A stretch of 64,000 nt of DNA, from assembly GCF_901000735.1 (NCBI RefSeq), contig NC_081542.1, positions 33,843,243 through 33,907,242 on the forward strand, in the 5' to 3' direction. Below, piece after piece: positions 11,466-23,373 of the stretch; the stretch's first letter is position 1, and every line of letters begins with the position of its first letter. The DNA is from Corylus avellana. Its lineage: Eukaryota > Streptophyta > Magnoliopsida > Fagales > Betulaceae. The notes beneath the pieces were generated by a model. It worked only from the letters and a program-made list of their open reading frames with translations, searched no databases and had not been told where the DNA came from. The position numbers were made by a program, and so were the translations under genes.

Positions 11466-12711
11466 TGATGTACAAATTTAATTGTACTCGCAAGCGCACA
11501 ATCATGTGCAATATAGTGTGTGTGCAAGTGCGAGGTCGATCCACAGGAAATTGTGTTTGTGAAATTTAATTTCTATCTAAATCAATTATATCTTAACCTA
11601 GTTCCAAACGATTTTGATTTTGAAAATAAACAAACATAAACTAAATAAAATAAAAATAATCAAAAGATAAATGATTAAGGTTTTAGAATTCACCTCACCA
11701 AATCAAAGCATACATTCTCATGTTTTCATTCATGCATCCAACAAACAATTAAATCCTATATATGTTCTATTGTTTTTTATAAACTAATTGAATCATTCGA
11801 TGAATCCATCTCTATTACAAATCACAACGAATATCCAATTGAGATCAAATCATCCACTGTATCCGTAAATCACAATGGATATAAGTCTCAATCAAATCAT
11901 TCAATGTATCCGCTGGATGAAACACAACGAATATCCAACACTTTCACGATTTATAAATGACAATCAATAACAATTTTGTCACACAATTGAATTGAAACGA
12001 ACATACAATACATTAAATAACGGATTTGTTTGAACAAAACATAAAAATATAAAACTAATCAATGGTGAGGCTTCATCTTCAACCTTAGTAGAAGATTTAG
12101 CCTCTCATGACAAAATAAATCAAAATGAAACTAAATTACTTCATTAAAATTAAAAACTTACAAAAGAATTCGAGTTCCAAGCTAGAAAAACCCAGAAAAC
12201 ACGAAAAATGACCAAGAACGGCGCCCTCAGCGCGTCTTCATCCATTTAAAATGGAAAAGAATGATATTTATAAGCTAATTTTAGGGTTTCAGCGCTGCCA
12301 GGTAGGCCGAGTGCGCTCGATCGCACTCGGGCAACATGCTTTTTGCTGAGCATGGCGCGAGTGCACTCGAGCTCACTTCTATCCAGAATTAGCTTTTTTG
12401 AGTTAGCTTTCCAATGACACCAAGATCACCTTAATCCGAGCTATACAACTCTAGATATGGCCTTTTTAGTGGGACTCGTCGAGTGCGAATCATCGCTCTA
12501 TCCCAATTTGCTACCAATGCTCCATGAAGTGTCTTAGGCCCCATAATTAATGGAATGAGTTGCAAATTTCACTTTAAAGCCGCATTTTTCTCTTAACAGC
12601 CTGTAAATCGCTAAAACACCAAAACTAACCAAAACATCAGAAAATAATAAAGCTAAAGGCTTAGCAAATGCAAATTAAGGGGTCCAAATACGCAATATTT
12701 GGCACTCATGA
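11466..12711 (-). repeat. H 3' LTR (1246 bp)
   Basis: Starts TGATGTACAAATTT and ends GGCACTCATGA on the + strand; the final CATCA of the partner LTR has become CATGA. The PPT CCCCCAAACTT follows at 12716-12726. Very similar to the H 5' LTR and, in reverse, to the P LTRs. It carries a short CpG block (GTGCGCTCGATCGCAC near 12310) and degenerate repeats containing AATCACAACGAATATCC-type phrases (11815-11940). Confidence 0.85.
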
Positions 12712-14055
12712 AAAACCCCCAAACTTACATTTTGCTAGTCCCTTAGCAAAACAAAATGAAAGCAAGAAACATAAGTCTGTTATCGTGAGAGAGACGATTG
12801 CATTTGGCATATGCAACAAGCCTTTTAAACCCCTGGGCATCCCTAGTTGACAAGTGAAGTCTCGTGAGGGTTTAACAGAAATGATACCGACAAACATTTT
12901 TAGCACTATGTCATTGACAAACACAATTTCCACACAAACACATGGTTCTCACATCATGAGCAGGTTTAACAAAGTAAACACCACAATCAAATCATCAAGC
13001 CAACCACAAATCATTCATCTCAAAGGTAGAAATTTGAGGCAACACAAACTCCAATAGGTGCAAAGTGAGACTAACACAAAGTTAAGAGACTTCAATTTTT
13101 CTCAAAGTTTGGTGTATTTCAAAATTCATAGGAATTCACATAGATGAAAACACCAAAGGCTTAGATCAAGAAATGCATTTTTTTTTTATATATATTTTAT
13201 TTTATTTTTATTTATATTTTATTTTTTTGTGTAGGCTGTGCAATGTTCGGCTCCCTTAAGCTTTCTAATTGACCTATGTAACGAGTGTTGGGCCAATGAC
13301 GGCCAAACCAGATGGTTTTAGGGCACTAGATGTAAAACATCCCTAAGGCTTAATTACTCAAGTCAAAAAGGCTACGAAGCCAAACTAGCCATACAATCAA
13401 CCAAATTGAATTTCTCATCTTTTTACGCGAACACTCAATGCTTAGTGAGGCATGAGTTCCGGTTACTCAATGAAAAGCTCAAACTGATGGTGACACTTTT
13501 TTTTTTTTTTTAAATTTTTTTTTTTTAATCTATCCTCAAGCCAAGGTTTCATCAACACTTCATCCTACAAATCGATTGTGATTCAACTCAGACATGTGAA
13601 GTCTCTTTAATCCACCAAATGAGTCAAATGACTCAGATTTCTAATGACATGCGGTGTTCAAAAAGTTAAACACACTAATGACATGCAAACCACAGTTATG
13701 ATGTAACTCATGCCCAATCAACAACATAGCAAAAATTTTTTTTTTAACAAAAAAAACTTATAAAAACAAACAAAAAGACACAAACAAACAAAAAAGACCA
13801 TGTGTTTTTCCACACCCCCAAACTTAAATGACACATTGTCCCCAATGTGGCAAGAGATACAATACTGTGGGATGAGGAAACTCGAGTGTGCAAAAGCCAG
13901 GGCGTCCCCCAAACTTGAACACCAAAACACCTGTCAAAATCTAACAGCAATATTTCCTCATAGAAACAAATATCAAAAGATTAATTGCTGATAGAAACAA
14001 AAAGAAAATGAAACAAAATAAAATAAAAATAAGAAAGAAAGAAAATGTGCAGAAA
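12712..14055 (-). other. H 3' non-coding region
   Basis: No gene supported. It is the reverse counterpart of P 22011-23373. It contains three PPT-like CCCCCAAACTT tracts (12716, 13815, 13906), T-rich tracts near 13165-13225 and 13498-13526, and the shared ATGACACATTGTCCCC phrase near 13828. Short ORFs here are not conserved in frame. Confidence 0.7.
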
Positions 14056-14622
14056 TTAAAATGGGGAAGAAATTTTACAGTGCTTTCCCCGATCATTTGG
14101 ATGTCCGACCAATCCCTTCCACCCTTTCTTCTTAAGAATTTGATATCCCTCTGGAATGATGTTTTCCCATCTTATGTAGCCAACTTGCTTGCTCCAAAGG
14201 ATCTTCATGGGACGATAGTTCCTAGGTTTGCTCGCTTGTTTGCAAGGATCCTTGAGAGTCTTGGCATAAAATGGCTCTTTGAGACATTGAATAAGTGGAG
14301 CTTGGGGTTCATGGAGTGTCTCAAGAGGGATTGTGACGAAGGAATGAGCTTCAGTACTCACTTCCTTGTCATTGGACAGACTTGGAGTTGGCAGGGGATC
14401 AATTTGCTCAACTTGCTCCTCTTTTTCTTTCTCCTCATGGTTACCCACAATGAAAGGCTCAACTGCTAATGAGGGTGAGTTAGGGAATGATATCTCAGTG
14501 GTTTCCCTATTCTCAGTTCGCATCTTGGGAGTGGAGCCCAATAAAGCATCAGCTTGCTCAAGTAACTTGTCAAGGTCTAGGTCACATCCAAATTGAGCAA
14601 AGCACATTCCCAATGGATCCTC
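14056..14622 (-). CDS. H gag-derived ORF, C-terminal part (unknown domain)
   Basis: This continues the H ORF from 24697 after removal of P: the EPSLED end on the right joins the EDPLG start here in frame through the TSD. The first part (FAQFGCDLDLDKLLEQADA) matches the P polyprotein region between protease and RT. The remaining 130 or so residues are acidic and proline-rich, then basic (RNYRPMKILWSKQVGYIRW, ending KHCKISSPF). I recognise no domain there, and P has RT instead. It probably arose by deletion of pol with fusion to other sequence. Interrupted by P, so not expressed intact. Confidence 0.6.
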   Translation of the reverse strand, partial: EDPLGMCFAQFGCDLDLDKLLEQADALLGSTPKMRTENRETTEISFPNSPSLAVEPFIVGNHEEKEKEEQVEQIDPLPTPSLSNDKEVSTEAHSFVTIPLETLHEPQAPLIQCLKEPFYAKTLKDPCKQASKPRNYRPMKILWSKQVGYIRWENIIPEGYQILKKKGWKGLVGHPNDRGKHCKISSPF

Positions 14623-15951
14623 TGATGAGTGCCACATATTGCATATTTGGACCCCTTAATTTGCATTTGCTAAGCCTTTCGCTTTAGTATTTTCTGATGT
14701 TTTGGTTAGTTTTGGTGTTTTAGTGATTTGCAAGTCATTAAGAGGAAAATGTGGATTTAAGGTGATATTTGCAACTCATTCTGGGGCTTAAGACACTTCA
14801 TGGAGCATTGTTGGCAAATTGGGATCAAGCGATGATTCGAACTCGATGAGTCCCACTAAAAAAGCCATATCTTGAGTTGTATAGCTCGGATTGAGGTGAT
14901 CTTGGTGTCATTGGAAAGCTAACTCAAAGATCTACAAATTCATCTTTGACAAGAGTAGGCAAATTCTGACTGGAAGTGCGCTCGAGCGCACATTTAGTGC
15001 GATCAAGCGCACTCGCGCCCGCGCAGCAAAACACATGATGCACGAGTGCGATCGAGCGCACCTAGAGTGCGATTGAGCGCACTCGGCCAACCTAGCAGCG
15101 CTAAAACCCTAAAATTAGCTTATGAATATCATTCTTTTTCATTGTAAACGGAGGGAGACGAGCCGGGGGCGCCGTACGTTGTCAAAATTCATGTTTTCTA
15201 GGTTTTTGGGGCGTTTGTTTCGTTTTCCATTGTAAGTTTTATCTTTCTCATGATGTCAATTGAATTGGTGATTATTTTTGTTATCATGAGAGGCTAAATC
15301 TTTCAACTAAGGTTGAAGATGAAGCTTCGTCATTGACAAACTCATGTATTCTCGTATTTTGTTTATACAATTTTGACTTCGAATAAGGATGTTGTAGATT
15401 TTCATTCAATTGCTTGATTTATATCTTTTAATGAATGTGATGAACTGTTATGTGTTGGAGTTGGATATTTGATGTGTTTCATCCTTTGGATACATCAAAT
15501 CATTCGATTGAAATCGGATATCCGTTGTGATTCGTTAACCAAACGGATACATAGGATGATTTAATTTCGAATCGGATATTTGTTGTGATTTGTGAAAATG
15601 GGTGGATTCATTGAATGATTTAAACTTGATATTTGTAAAACATCGAACAACAGTTTGAGCATAATAATTTTTCGATTGTAGGAACAAATACGAGAATATA
15701 GAGTTAAGATTTGGCGAAGTGAATTCTAAAACCTTAGTGTTCTTTACCATTTTATTTCATCATTTTCATTAGTTTATGTTTTATTTGTGCACGACAAAAA
15801 TCACGAAATTCGGAACTAAGTTAAAATAGAGTTGGTTTAAATAGAAATTGGTTTACACAACACAAATCCCTGTGGATCGACCTCGCACTTGCACACACGC
15901 TATATTGCACACGACTCGTGCGCTTGCGAGTACAATTAAATTTGTACATCA
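14623..15951 (+). repeat. P 5' LTR (1329 bp)
   Basis: Starts TGATGAGTGCC and ends TTTGTACATCA. CpG-rich repeats of the GTGCGATCGAGCGCAC type fill 14985-15090, just upstream of a TATA-like CTTATGAATATC (the 3' LTR has CTTATAAATATC at the same place). That suggests U3 ends near 15140. Degenerate repeats with GGATATCCGTTGTGATTCG occur at about 15465-15600. Confidence 0.92.
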
Positions 15952-15956
15952 AATTT

Positions 15957-15974
15957 TGGCGCCGTTGCCGGGGA
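15957..15974 (+). promoter_or_regulatory. P primer-binding site (tRNA-Asp type)
   Basis: TGGCGCCGTTGCCGGGGA, 5 bp after the LTR end, is complementary to the 3' end of plant tRNA-Asp with CCA. Perfect match. Confidence 0.92.
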
Positions 15975-16496
15975 TTTGTTTGTTTGTGAAATTGATTTTT
16001 ATTTGAATTGGTTTTATTTTTCTACTAGTTGTTTTATTTTTGAAATTTTACTTTATTGTATTTGTATTTGTTGTTGTTTCTGCCATTCTGATTTAAAAAA
16101 AGAAAAAGAAAAAAAAAAAGGAGGTTTGTTGTTTCTGTTTTTCTTGCTGCAGTTTTAGAGAATTTTAGTTTCTGTCAGTACGCTCGATCGCACTCCATCT
16201 GCGATCGAGCGCACTCGAGCCTTTTCAGCGAGCAGCTTGCGTGCCTGCGCCTGATCCATTCTACAAGTACGCACGAGCGCATAGCGAACGCACATCTACG
16301 ATCAAGCGCATTGTTTCTGCGCTCGAGCGCAGCACCAGAAGCAGCTAAGCACAATTTTGTTTTGTTGTTGTTTTGAAATTTCTTTTGTATATTGTTGTTG
16401 AATAGTTAGTTCTATTTTTTTGTTTGGTTGTTTGTGTTCTTTCTGTGATTATTCATTGTTGTTTAATCAGTTTATTTGAACACTCGAGATTGGTGT
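15975..16496 (+). other. P 5' leader with CpG palindrome cluster
   Basis: Non-coding leader of 522 bp, T-rich apart from 16178-16340. That stretch holds at least five variants of the GTGCGCTCGATCGCAC motif (for example GCTCGATCGCACTCC near 16184 and TGCGATCGAGCGCACTCG near 16200). The same motif occurs in the leaders of A1 and H and in the LTRs. Confidence 0.75.
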
Positions 16497-17981
16497 ATGC
16501 TTGGTCGGAGATCCCTAAACTTAGATTTGACACCTTTAGATCCCGACATTGATAGAACTCTTAGAACTCGGAGAGCACCTGTTGAGAGTGAGGATAGAGG
16601 TGAAATGGGAGACCAACAAGATAACATAGAGGAACCTAGGGTTGAGCATGAGGATGCTAGAGCTGGAAATCCCAAGCAAGCTAGAGCTTGGAATGTGGAC
16701 TTCACTACATCACTTAGGGAGTTGTTTGCACCTGTGGCCTTCACTACATCCCATTCGTGTATAGTGTTGCCACCAACCAATGCTACTCATTTTGATTTGA
16801 AACCTCATGTCATCCAACTCCTACTGTCGTTCCATGGCCTAGAACTTGAAAATCCTTACAGTCATGTAAAGAAATTCAAGGACATATGCGCCACTTTCAA
16901 ATTTCAAAATTTCTCCGAAGAGTCTGTCCATCTCAGACTATTTCCTTTCTCTCTGCAAGACAAAGCCAGGGCATGGTTGGACTCTAACACGCCCGGATCC
17001 ATTACATCTTGGGAAAGCTTGTTAAGCAAGTTCTATAACAAGTATTTCCCAATGTCAAAGGTCAATGAATGCAGAAAGGAAATAAGCTCCTTCACTCAAG
17101 AGGAGGATGAGAAATTTTCAGAGTGTTGGGAATGGTTTAAGGAGTTGTTGATAAGATGCCCCCCACATGGATATGAGAAGTGGAGACTCGTTCAATTTTT
17201 CTACCAAGGATTGACCCAATCCAACCGTAGTATGATCGAGTCAATGAATGAGGGAGCATTCTTAAGTTTGACAGGGGATGCAGCATATAAGGCATTAGAC
17301 AAGTTGTCCGACAGCTCACAGCACTGGGATTTTTCAAGTTGTTGGGATAAATCTGCCCGTATCCCCAAGAAAGGTGGCATCTATGAAGTTAAGGAGGACA
17401 CTGACTTGAGGATAAAGATAGATGCCCTGACCAAGAAGGTTGAAGCTCTTGCAGTGGGTCAATCCATAAATGCTGCCAACACATTTAATGTTGATGGTTG
17501 TTCAATCTGTGCTAATCCTTTGCATTTAGCACAGAATTGTCCATTTTCCCCGGCTTTTGCCGAGTGCTCCATGGAACAAGTGAACGCTTTCAACGACTTC
17601 AGGAAGCAAGTAAGCGGACCATACTCGGAGACATACAATCCAGGGTGGCGAAACCACCCTAATTTCTCTTGGAAGCAGAGCCAACCAATGAACCAAGGAT
17701 TTCCCCCACATGCTCAGAATCATGGTCGTTCGGCTCAACCAGCGCAACCTTCTGCATCTTCATCACAATCATCGCTGGAAGAGACAATGAAGGCATTCAT
17801 ACAATCAAATAGCCAGACCATACAAGAGCTCAAGAATTCTACCATGGCAAACACCCAAGCGATAGATGAAGTGAAGAATGCCACCATGGTTAACACCCAA
17901 GCAATTGCAAAGATGGAGAGTCAGATTGGACAGATAGCCAATCACTTGGGTGAGAGAGAAAAGGGGAAGTTACCCAGTTAG
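16497..17981 (+). CDS. P Gag (494 aa)
   Basis: Structural particle protein. I chose the ATG at 16497 because the protein then begins MLGRRSLNLD, as in A1; upstream in-frame codons lie in the leader. The retrotransposon gag domain spans about residues 110-260 (LFPFSLQDKARAWLD, SITSWESL, FYNKYFP, LVQFFYQGL). A zinc knuckle CSICANPLHLAQNCP (CX2CX4HX4C) follows near residue 330, then a Gln/Asn-rich tail and heptad-like NTQAI repeats, probably coiled coil. The TAG at 17979-17981 ends it. Pol continues in the same frame, so this stop is most simply a C-to-T change in a Gln codon, not a normal gag end. Confidence 0.88.
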   Translation: MLGRRSLNLDLTPLDPDIDRTLRTRRAPVESEDRGEMGDQQDNIEEPRVEHEDARAGNPKQARAWNVDFTTSLRELFAPVAFTTSHSCIVLPPTNATHFDLKPHVIQLLLSFHGLELENPYSHVKKFKDICATFKFQNFSEESVHLRLFPFSLQDKARAWLDSNTPGSITSWESLLSKFYNKYFPMSKVNECRKEISSFTQEEDEKFSECWEWFKELLIRCPPHGYEKWRLVQFFYQGLTQSNRSMIESMNEGAFLSLTGDAAYKALDKLSDSSQHWDFSSCWDKSARIPKKGGIYEVKEDTDLRIKIDALTKKVEALAVGQSINAANTFNVDGCSICANPLHLAQNCPFSPAFAECSMEQVNAFNDFRKQVSGPYSETYNPGWRNHPNFSWKQSQPMNQGFPPHAQNHGRSAQPAQPSASSSQSSLEETMKAFIQSNSQTIQELKNSTMANTQAIDEVKNATMVNTQAIAKMESQIGQIANHLGEREKGKLPS

Positions 17982-20900
17982 CCCGTGCCCAACCCAAAAG
18001 GTCAATATATGGTTGGGAATTCCTCAAATCATGCACACGGGCAAGAACATGTGCAAGCGATTGTCACACTGAGGTCAGGGAGACAAGTGGACAATCAGGT
18101 GGTTGAGCAAGAAGAAAATCCTGCGGAGCAAGAAAAGGAAAAGATTGGCAACAAAGAGAAGAGAGATGCCAAGCCATCTACAGCCACGCCCATTATTGAG
18201 GACCCCCCTAGGTCATTTGTGCCGAAAGCACCTTACCCTGAAAGGTTGCAAGCACCCAAGAAAGGAGGGAAGTTTGAGGACATTTTGGAAGTGTTCAAGC
18301 AGGTCCAAATCAATATTCCATTTTTGGACGCCATCCAACAAGTGCCTTCTTATGCGAAGTTCTTGAAGGATTTGATCATGGTTAAGAGAAGAACAAATGT
18401 CCCGAAGAAAGCATTTCTGACCGAGCAAGTTAGCTCTATCCTTCAGTGCAAGTTGCCCATTAAGTATAAGGACCCTAGGTGTCCTACCATCTCTTGCACG
18501 ATAGGAGTTAGTCGAATTGAGAAGGCTCTTTTAGATCTTGGGGCGAGTGTGAATCTCCTACCCTATTCAGTTTACCTACAATTAGGGTTAGGAGAACTGA
18601 AGCCCACGTCCATGACACTTCAATTAGCTGACAGGTTAGTTAAGATACCACAGGGAGTTATTGAGGATGTTTTGATCAAGGTGGATAAGTTTTACTTTCC
18701 CGTGGACTTCATTGTGCTAGACATAGAACCGGTCAAGAATGTTGGACTTCAAATACCGGTGATTCTAGGGCGACCATTCTTAGCTACAGCTAACGCCCTG
18801 ATTAATTGTAGGATAGGGGTGATGAAGATTTCCTTCGGAAATATGACAGTGGAGCTGAATATCTTTGATATCAGCAAACAACCATTGGAGTATGATGAAG
18901 TGAGAAATGTATGCTTGATTGAGGAGATTATGGAGGAGACAATGAATGAATCAAGCATAGAAGACCCCTTGGAGGCATGCTTTGCTCAGTTCAGAGAGGA
19001 TTTGGATTTGGACAAGTTGCTTGAGCAAGCAGATGCAATTTTGGAGACTGCTCCTCTGGTGAGCAGTAAGAAGGAGGAGACAACAACAATTGATCCCCCC
19101 AAGAAGGAACTTAAGCCTCTTCCGGATAACCTTAAGTATAAGTTCCTAGGTCCAGCAGATTCTTTGCCTGTGATTATAGCTTCGGATTTGGTTGATGCTC
19201 AAGAGGAAAAATTGCTAGAGGTGTTAAGAGAGCACAAGGAAGCTATCGGTTGGACCATTGAGGATATCAAGGGGATCAGTCCCTCGATGGTGATGCATAA
19301 GATACATTTAGAGGAGAATGCCAAGCCATCGAGGGAGCCACAAAGAAGGTTAAACCCAGCTATGCAAGAGGTTGTGAGGGCTGAAGTGATTAAGTTGTTG
19401 GATGCAGGGATCATTTATCCAATCTCGGATAGCAAGTGGGTAAGCCCAATTCATGTTGTGCCAAAGTGGGCTAGATTGACGGTAGTGAAGAACAAGGATG
19501 ATGAGTTGGTCCCAACTCGTATTCAATCAGGATGGAGAGTATGCATAGACTACCGGAAGTTGAATGCTGCCACCAGAAAGGATCATTTCCCGCTTCCATT
19601 TATTGATCAAATGGTGGAGTGCTTGGCTGGGCATGAGTACTATTGTTTCTTGGATGGTTATTCTGGATATAACCACGTCCGTGTGGACCCCAAAGATCAG
19701 GAGAAGACGACGTTTACCTGTCCTTTTGGGACTTTTGCCTACCGTCGCATGCCTTTTGGGTTATGCAACGCACCAGCTACTTTTCAGCGGCGCATGATCA
19801 GTATTTTTTCTGACATGGTAGAGCGTTTCTTAGAGATTTTCATGGATGACTTCTCTATCTTTGGTTCATCCTTTGATGAGTGTTTGCATCGATTGACTTT
19901 GGTATTGGTACAATGCAAGGAGAAGAACCTGGTGCTCAATTAGGAGAAGTGCCATTTTATGGTCAAGCAAGGTATTGTATTGGGGCACGTCATATCTCAG
20001 AGGGGGATTGAGGTTGATAAAGCGAAGGTGGATCTGATCTCTAACCTTCCACCCCCACGTATAGTGAAGGAGGTTCGCTCTTTTCTGGGCCATGCAGGAT
20101 TTTATAGGCGATTCATCCAGGACTTTAGCAAGATCGCCAAGCCCTTGTGCAAATTGTTGGTGAAGGATTCCCCATTTATATTTGATGAGGACTGCAAGAT
20201 AGCATTTGGGGATCAAAAGAGAATTCTGACGTCCACACCTATTATTCAGCCACCCAACTGAGGTGTACCTTTTGAGATCATGTGTGACGCATCGGATTAT
20301 GCAGTCGGAGCTGTTTTGGGGCAGCGTGTTGATAGACTCCCCCACGTCATTTACTATGCAAGCAGGATTGGAAACGACGCACAACTCAATTACTCCACCA
20401 CGGAGAAGGAGTTGTTGGCAGTCATTTTTGCGCTAGATAAGTTTAGACCCTATTTACTAGGATCTAAAGTCATCATCTTTTCAGATCACACAGCATTGAA
20501 GTATCTTTTTTCCAAAAAAGATGCTAAATCTCGTCTGATCCGATGGATTTTGCTACTTCAGGAGTTCGACATAGAAATTCGGGACAAGTAGGGTTCCAAA
20601 AATGTGGTGGCAGATCATTTGTCTAGATTGACTGTGGATTACATTGAGGACGCCAGCCCCATTTCAAAGACTTTCCCTGATGAGCAATTGATGCACATTG
20701 CTCATGAGCCTGCACCATGGTTTGCTGACATAGTGAACTATCTCGTCACCAACCAACTGCCTCAGCAGTGGGGGCGACAAGATAGGTCCAGATTTTTGTC
20801 CATGGTGAAACATTTTTTCTGGGATGATCCTTACCTGTTCAAGTATTGTCCCGATCAGATCATTAGGAGGTGTATACCTGAGCATGACCAATCCAATGTC

Positions 20901-22010
20901 ATCTCCTTTTGTCATGATCATGCTTGAGGAGGCCATTTCAGTGCTAAGAAGACCGCTGCTAAGATTTTGCAGTGTGGATTCTATTGGCCTACCCTTTTCA
21001 GAGATGCCCACGCTTATTGTATATCTTGTGAGCGTTGTCAGAAGCTAGGGAGTATCTCTAGGAGGAATATGATGCCTCTCAGTCCCATTTTGATTGTTGA
21101 GATTTTTGACGTATGGGGCATCGATTTCATGAGACCTTTCCCAAACTCCTTTGGCTATCTGTACATCTTGGTTGCTGTGGACTATGTGTCCAAATGGGTG
21201 GAGGCGGTTGCATGCAAGACCAATGACCACAGAGTTGTGGTCCAGTTTTTGAGAGACACTATCTTTGCTCGTTTTGGTACGCCTCGAGCAATTATAAGTG
21301 ATGGAGGTAAGCATTTTTACAATCGGATTTTTGAGCAGTTGATGAAGAAGTATTTCATCACACATAAGGTTGCCACCCCGTATCACCCACAGACGAGTGG
21401 ACAGGTTGAAGTTTCCAATCGCGAGATCAAGCATATTTTGGAAAAGACGGTAAACCCCAATAGAAAAGATTGGTCTATGCAATTGAGTGACGCACTGTGG
21501 GCATATAGGACAACTTTCAAGACCCCGATTGGGATGTCACCCTATCGGCTTGTGTATTGGAAGGCATGTCATCTTCCCGCGGAGTTGGAGCATAGAGCAT
21601 ATTGGGCCATCAAGCAGCTGAACTTCAATCTTTTGAAGGCTGGCTCACAAAGGAAGCTCCAACTCAATGAATTAGAGGAGCTGAGGAATGATGCTTATGA
21701 TTCTGCGCAGTTGTACAAGGCACAGAAGAAGAAGGCTCATGACCAGAGCATTTTGAGACGATCTTTTGAGCCTGGTGAGAAAGTCCTTCTTTACAATTCC
21801 CGGCTGCATATTTTCCCAAGCAAGTTGAAATCTCGGTGGACAGGCCCATTTATCATTCGGACAGTTTTTCCTCATGGGGCCATTGAGATTGAGAATCCTC
21901 AGAATGGTAACACCTTCAAGGTGAATGGACAGAGATTAAAACCATTCTTAGAGTTGAGGAGTAAGGAGATTGAGATGACATTGTTGGAGGATTCGAGTTA
22001 TTCTGAGTGA
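17982..22010 (+). pseudogene. P Pol: protease, RT, RNase H, integrase, same frame with stops
   Basis: One frame of 1343 codons with no frameshift. Protease: LLDLGASVNLLPYS near 18530, with DLG replacing the usual DSG/DTG as in other Athila elements, and ILGRPFLAT near 18760. RT: VCIDYRKLNAATRKDHFPLP (19540), FGLCNAPATFQR and FMDDFSIFG (about 19840). RNase [15 protein letters not shown] (20283) to VVADHLSRL. Integrase: HHCC finger ending CERCQKLG, core [14 protein letters not shown] and [13 protein letters not shown]-terminus to 22010. Stops at 19941 (TAG, Trp site), 20259 (TGA, Trp site), 20589 (TAG) and 20925 (TGA, Cys site) inactivate it. Confidence 0.9.
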
Positions 22011-23358
22011 TTGTTGTCTTTTGTGGAGAGTCTGGCTGAAGACTTAAAACTTAGCGCTTGTGGGAGACAACCCTCATTTTTTCCCTTACCATTTTATCTT
22101 GTTTGTTTGTTTCTGTTGTGTTTTTCAGGGCAAGTGTCTGCCATTCAAGTTTGGGGAAGCATTCTCCTACGTTACACCCGACTTGCGCCGCTCACATGGT
22201 ATTGTATCTCTGGACCCATTGAGGACAATGTGTCATTTTAGTTTGGGGGTGGGGTAGACATTTCTCTATCTTTTTCCTTGATTATTCGTGTTGTTTTGTT
22301 TTTTTATTTTTTTTATTTTTTTATTTTTTTTTTAAAAATTGCTATGTTATTGATTAAGCAAGGGTAACACCTATTCTGTGGTTTGCATGTCATTGGTCTG
22401 TTTAGCATTTTGAACACAGCATATCATTAGGAATCTGAGTCTTTTGACTCATTGTTGGATTAGAGAGATTTCACATGTTTGAATTTATCACCACGAGCAC
22501 ACTAGCATAGAATCAGTGAGGTATAAGATTTGACTTGATTAGGGTGTATTTCGAGATTGGTAGGATGAAGTGTGATGAAACCTTGGCTTGAAAAAAAAAA
22601 GAAAAAAAAAATATATATTAAAAAAAAAAATCAGTTTGAGCTTCTCATTGAGTAACCGGACCTCATGCCTCACAAAGCATTGAGTGTTCGTGTAAAGAGA
22701 TGAGAAACCTAACATGGTTGGTTGTATGGCTAGTTTGGCTTCGTAGCCTAGTTGACTTGAGTAACTAAGCCCTTAGGGATGTTTCTACATCTAGTGCCCT
22801 AAAACCATTTGGTTTGAGAGTCTCTGGCCCAACACTCGTTACATAGGTCAATTAGAAAGCTTAAGGAAGCTAAGCATTAAACAGCCTACAAAAAAAAAAA
22901 AAAAAATCAAGCCTTGGTTGTTTCATCTGAGCGAATTCCTATCACTTCTAAGGTACACCCAAGTTTGAGAATAAATTGTAGCCTCATGATTATATGTTAG
23001 TCTCACATTGCACTTATTGGAACATGTGTTGTCTCAAATTTCCATCTTTGAGTTGAATGATTTGTGGTTGTCTTGATGATGTGATTGTGGTGTTCATTGT
23101 GATAAACTTGCTCATGATATTAAAAACCATGTGTTTGTGTGGAAATCCTTGTTTGTCAAGTAACATAGTGCATAAATGTTTGTGGGTATCATTCCTGTTA
23201 AACCCTCACGAGACTTCACTCGTCCTCTAGGGACGCCTAGGGGTTTAAAAGGCTTGTTGCATATGCTAAATCCAATCGTCTCTCCCACGACAGCGGACTT
23301 ATGTTTCTTGCTTTCAATTTGCTTTTCATTTTGTTTTGCTAAGGGACTAGCGAAATGT
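22011..23358 (+). other. P 3' non-coding region, no env-like gene
   Basis: 1.3 kb between pol and PPT. Some Athila elements carry an env-like ORF here, but I find no ORF above about 75 codons with membrane features. It contains PPT-like AAGTTTGGGG at 22147-22156 and AGTTTGGGGGT at 22240-22250, a T/A-rich patch at 22300-22335 and 22590-22630, and long stretches conserved in G and H. Confidence 0.75.
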
Positions 23359-23373
23359 AAGTTTGGGGGTATT
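23359..23373 (+). promoter_or_regulatory. P polypurine tract
   Basis: AAGTTTGGGGGTATT directly before the 3' LTR. It would prime plus-strand DNA synthesis. The same core is found at the equivalent place in G and H. Confidence 0.8.

Noticed and set aside
22011..23358. Env-like gene in P
   Set aside because: Searched for because some Athila elements have one. Frames are short, with no signal peptide or transmembrane pattern.
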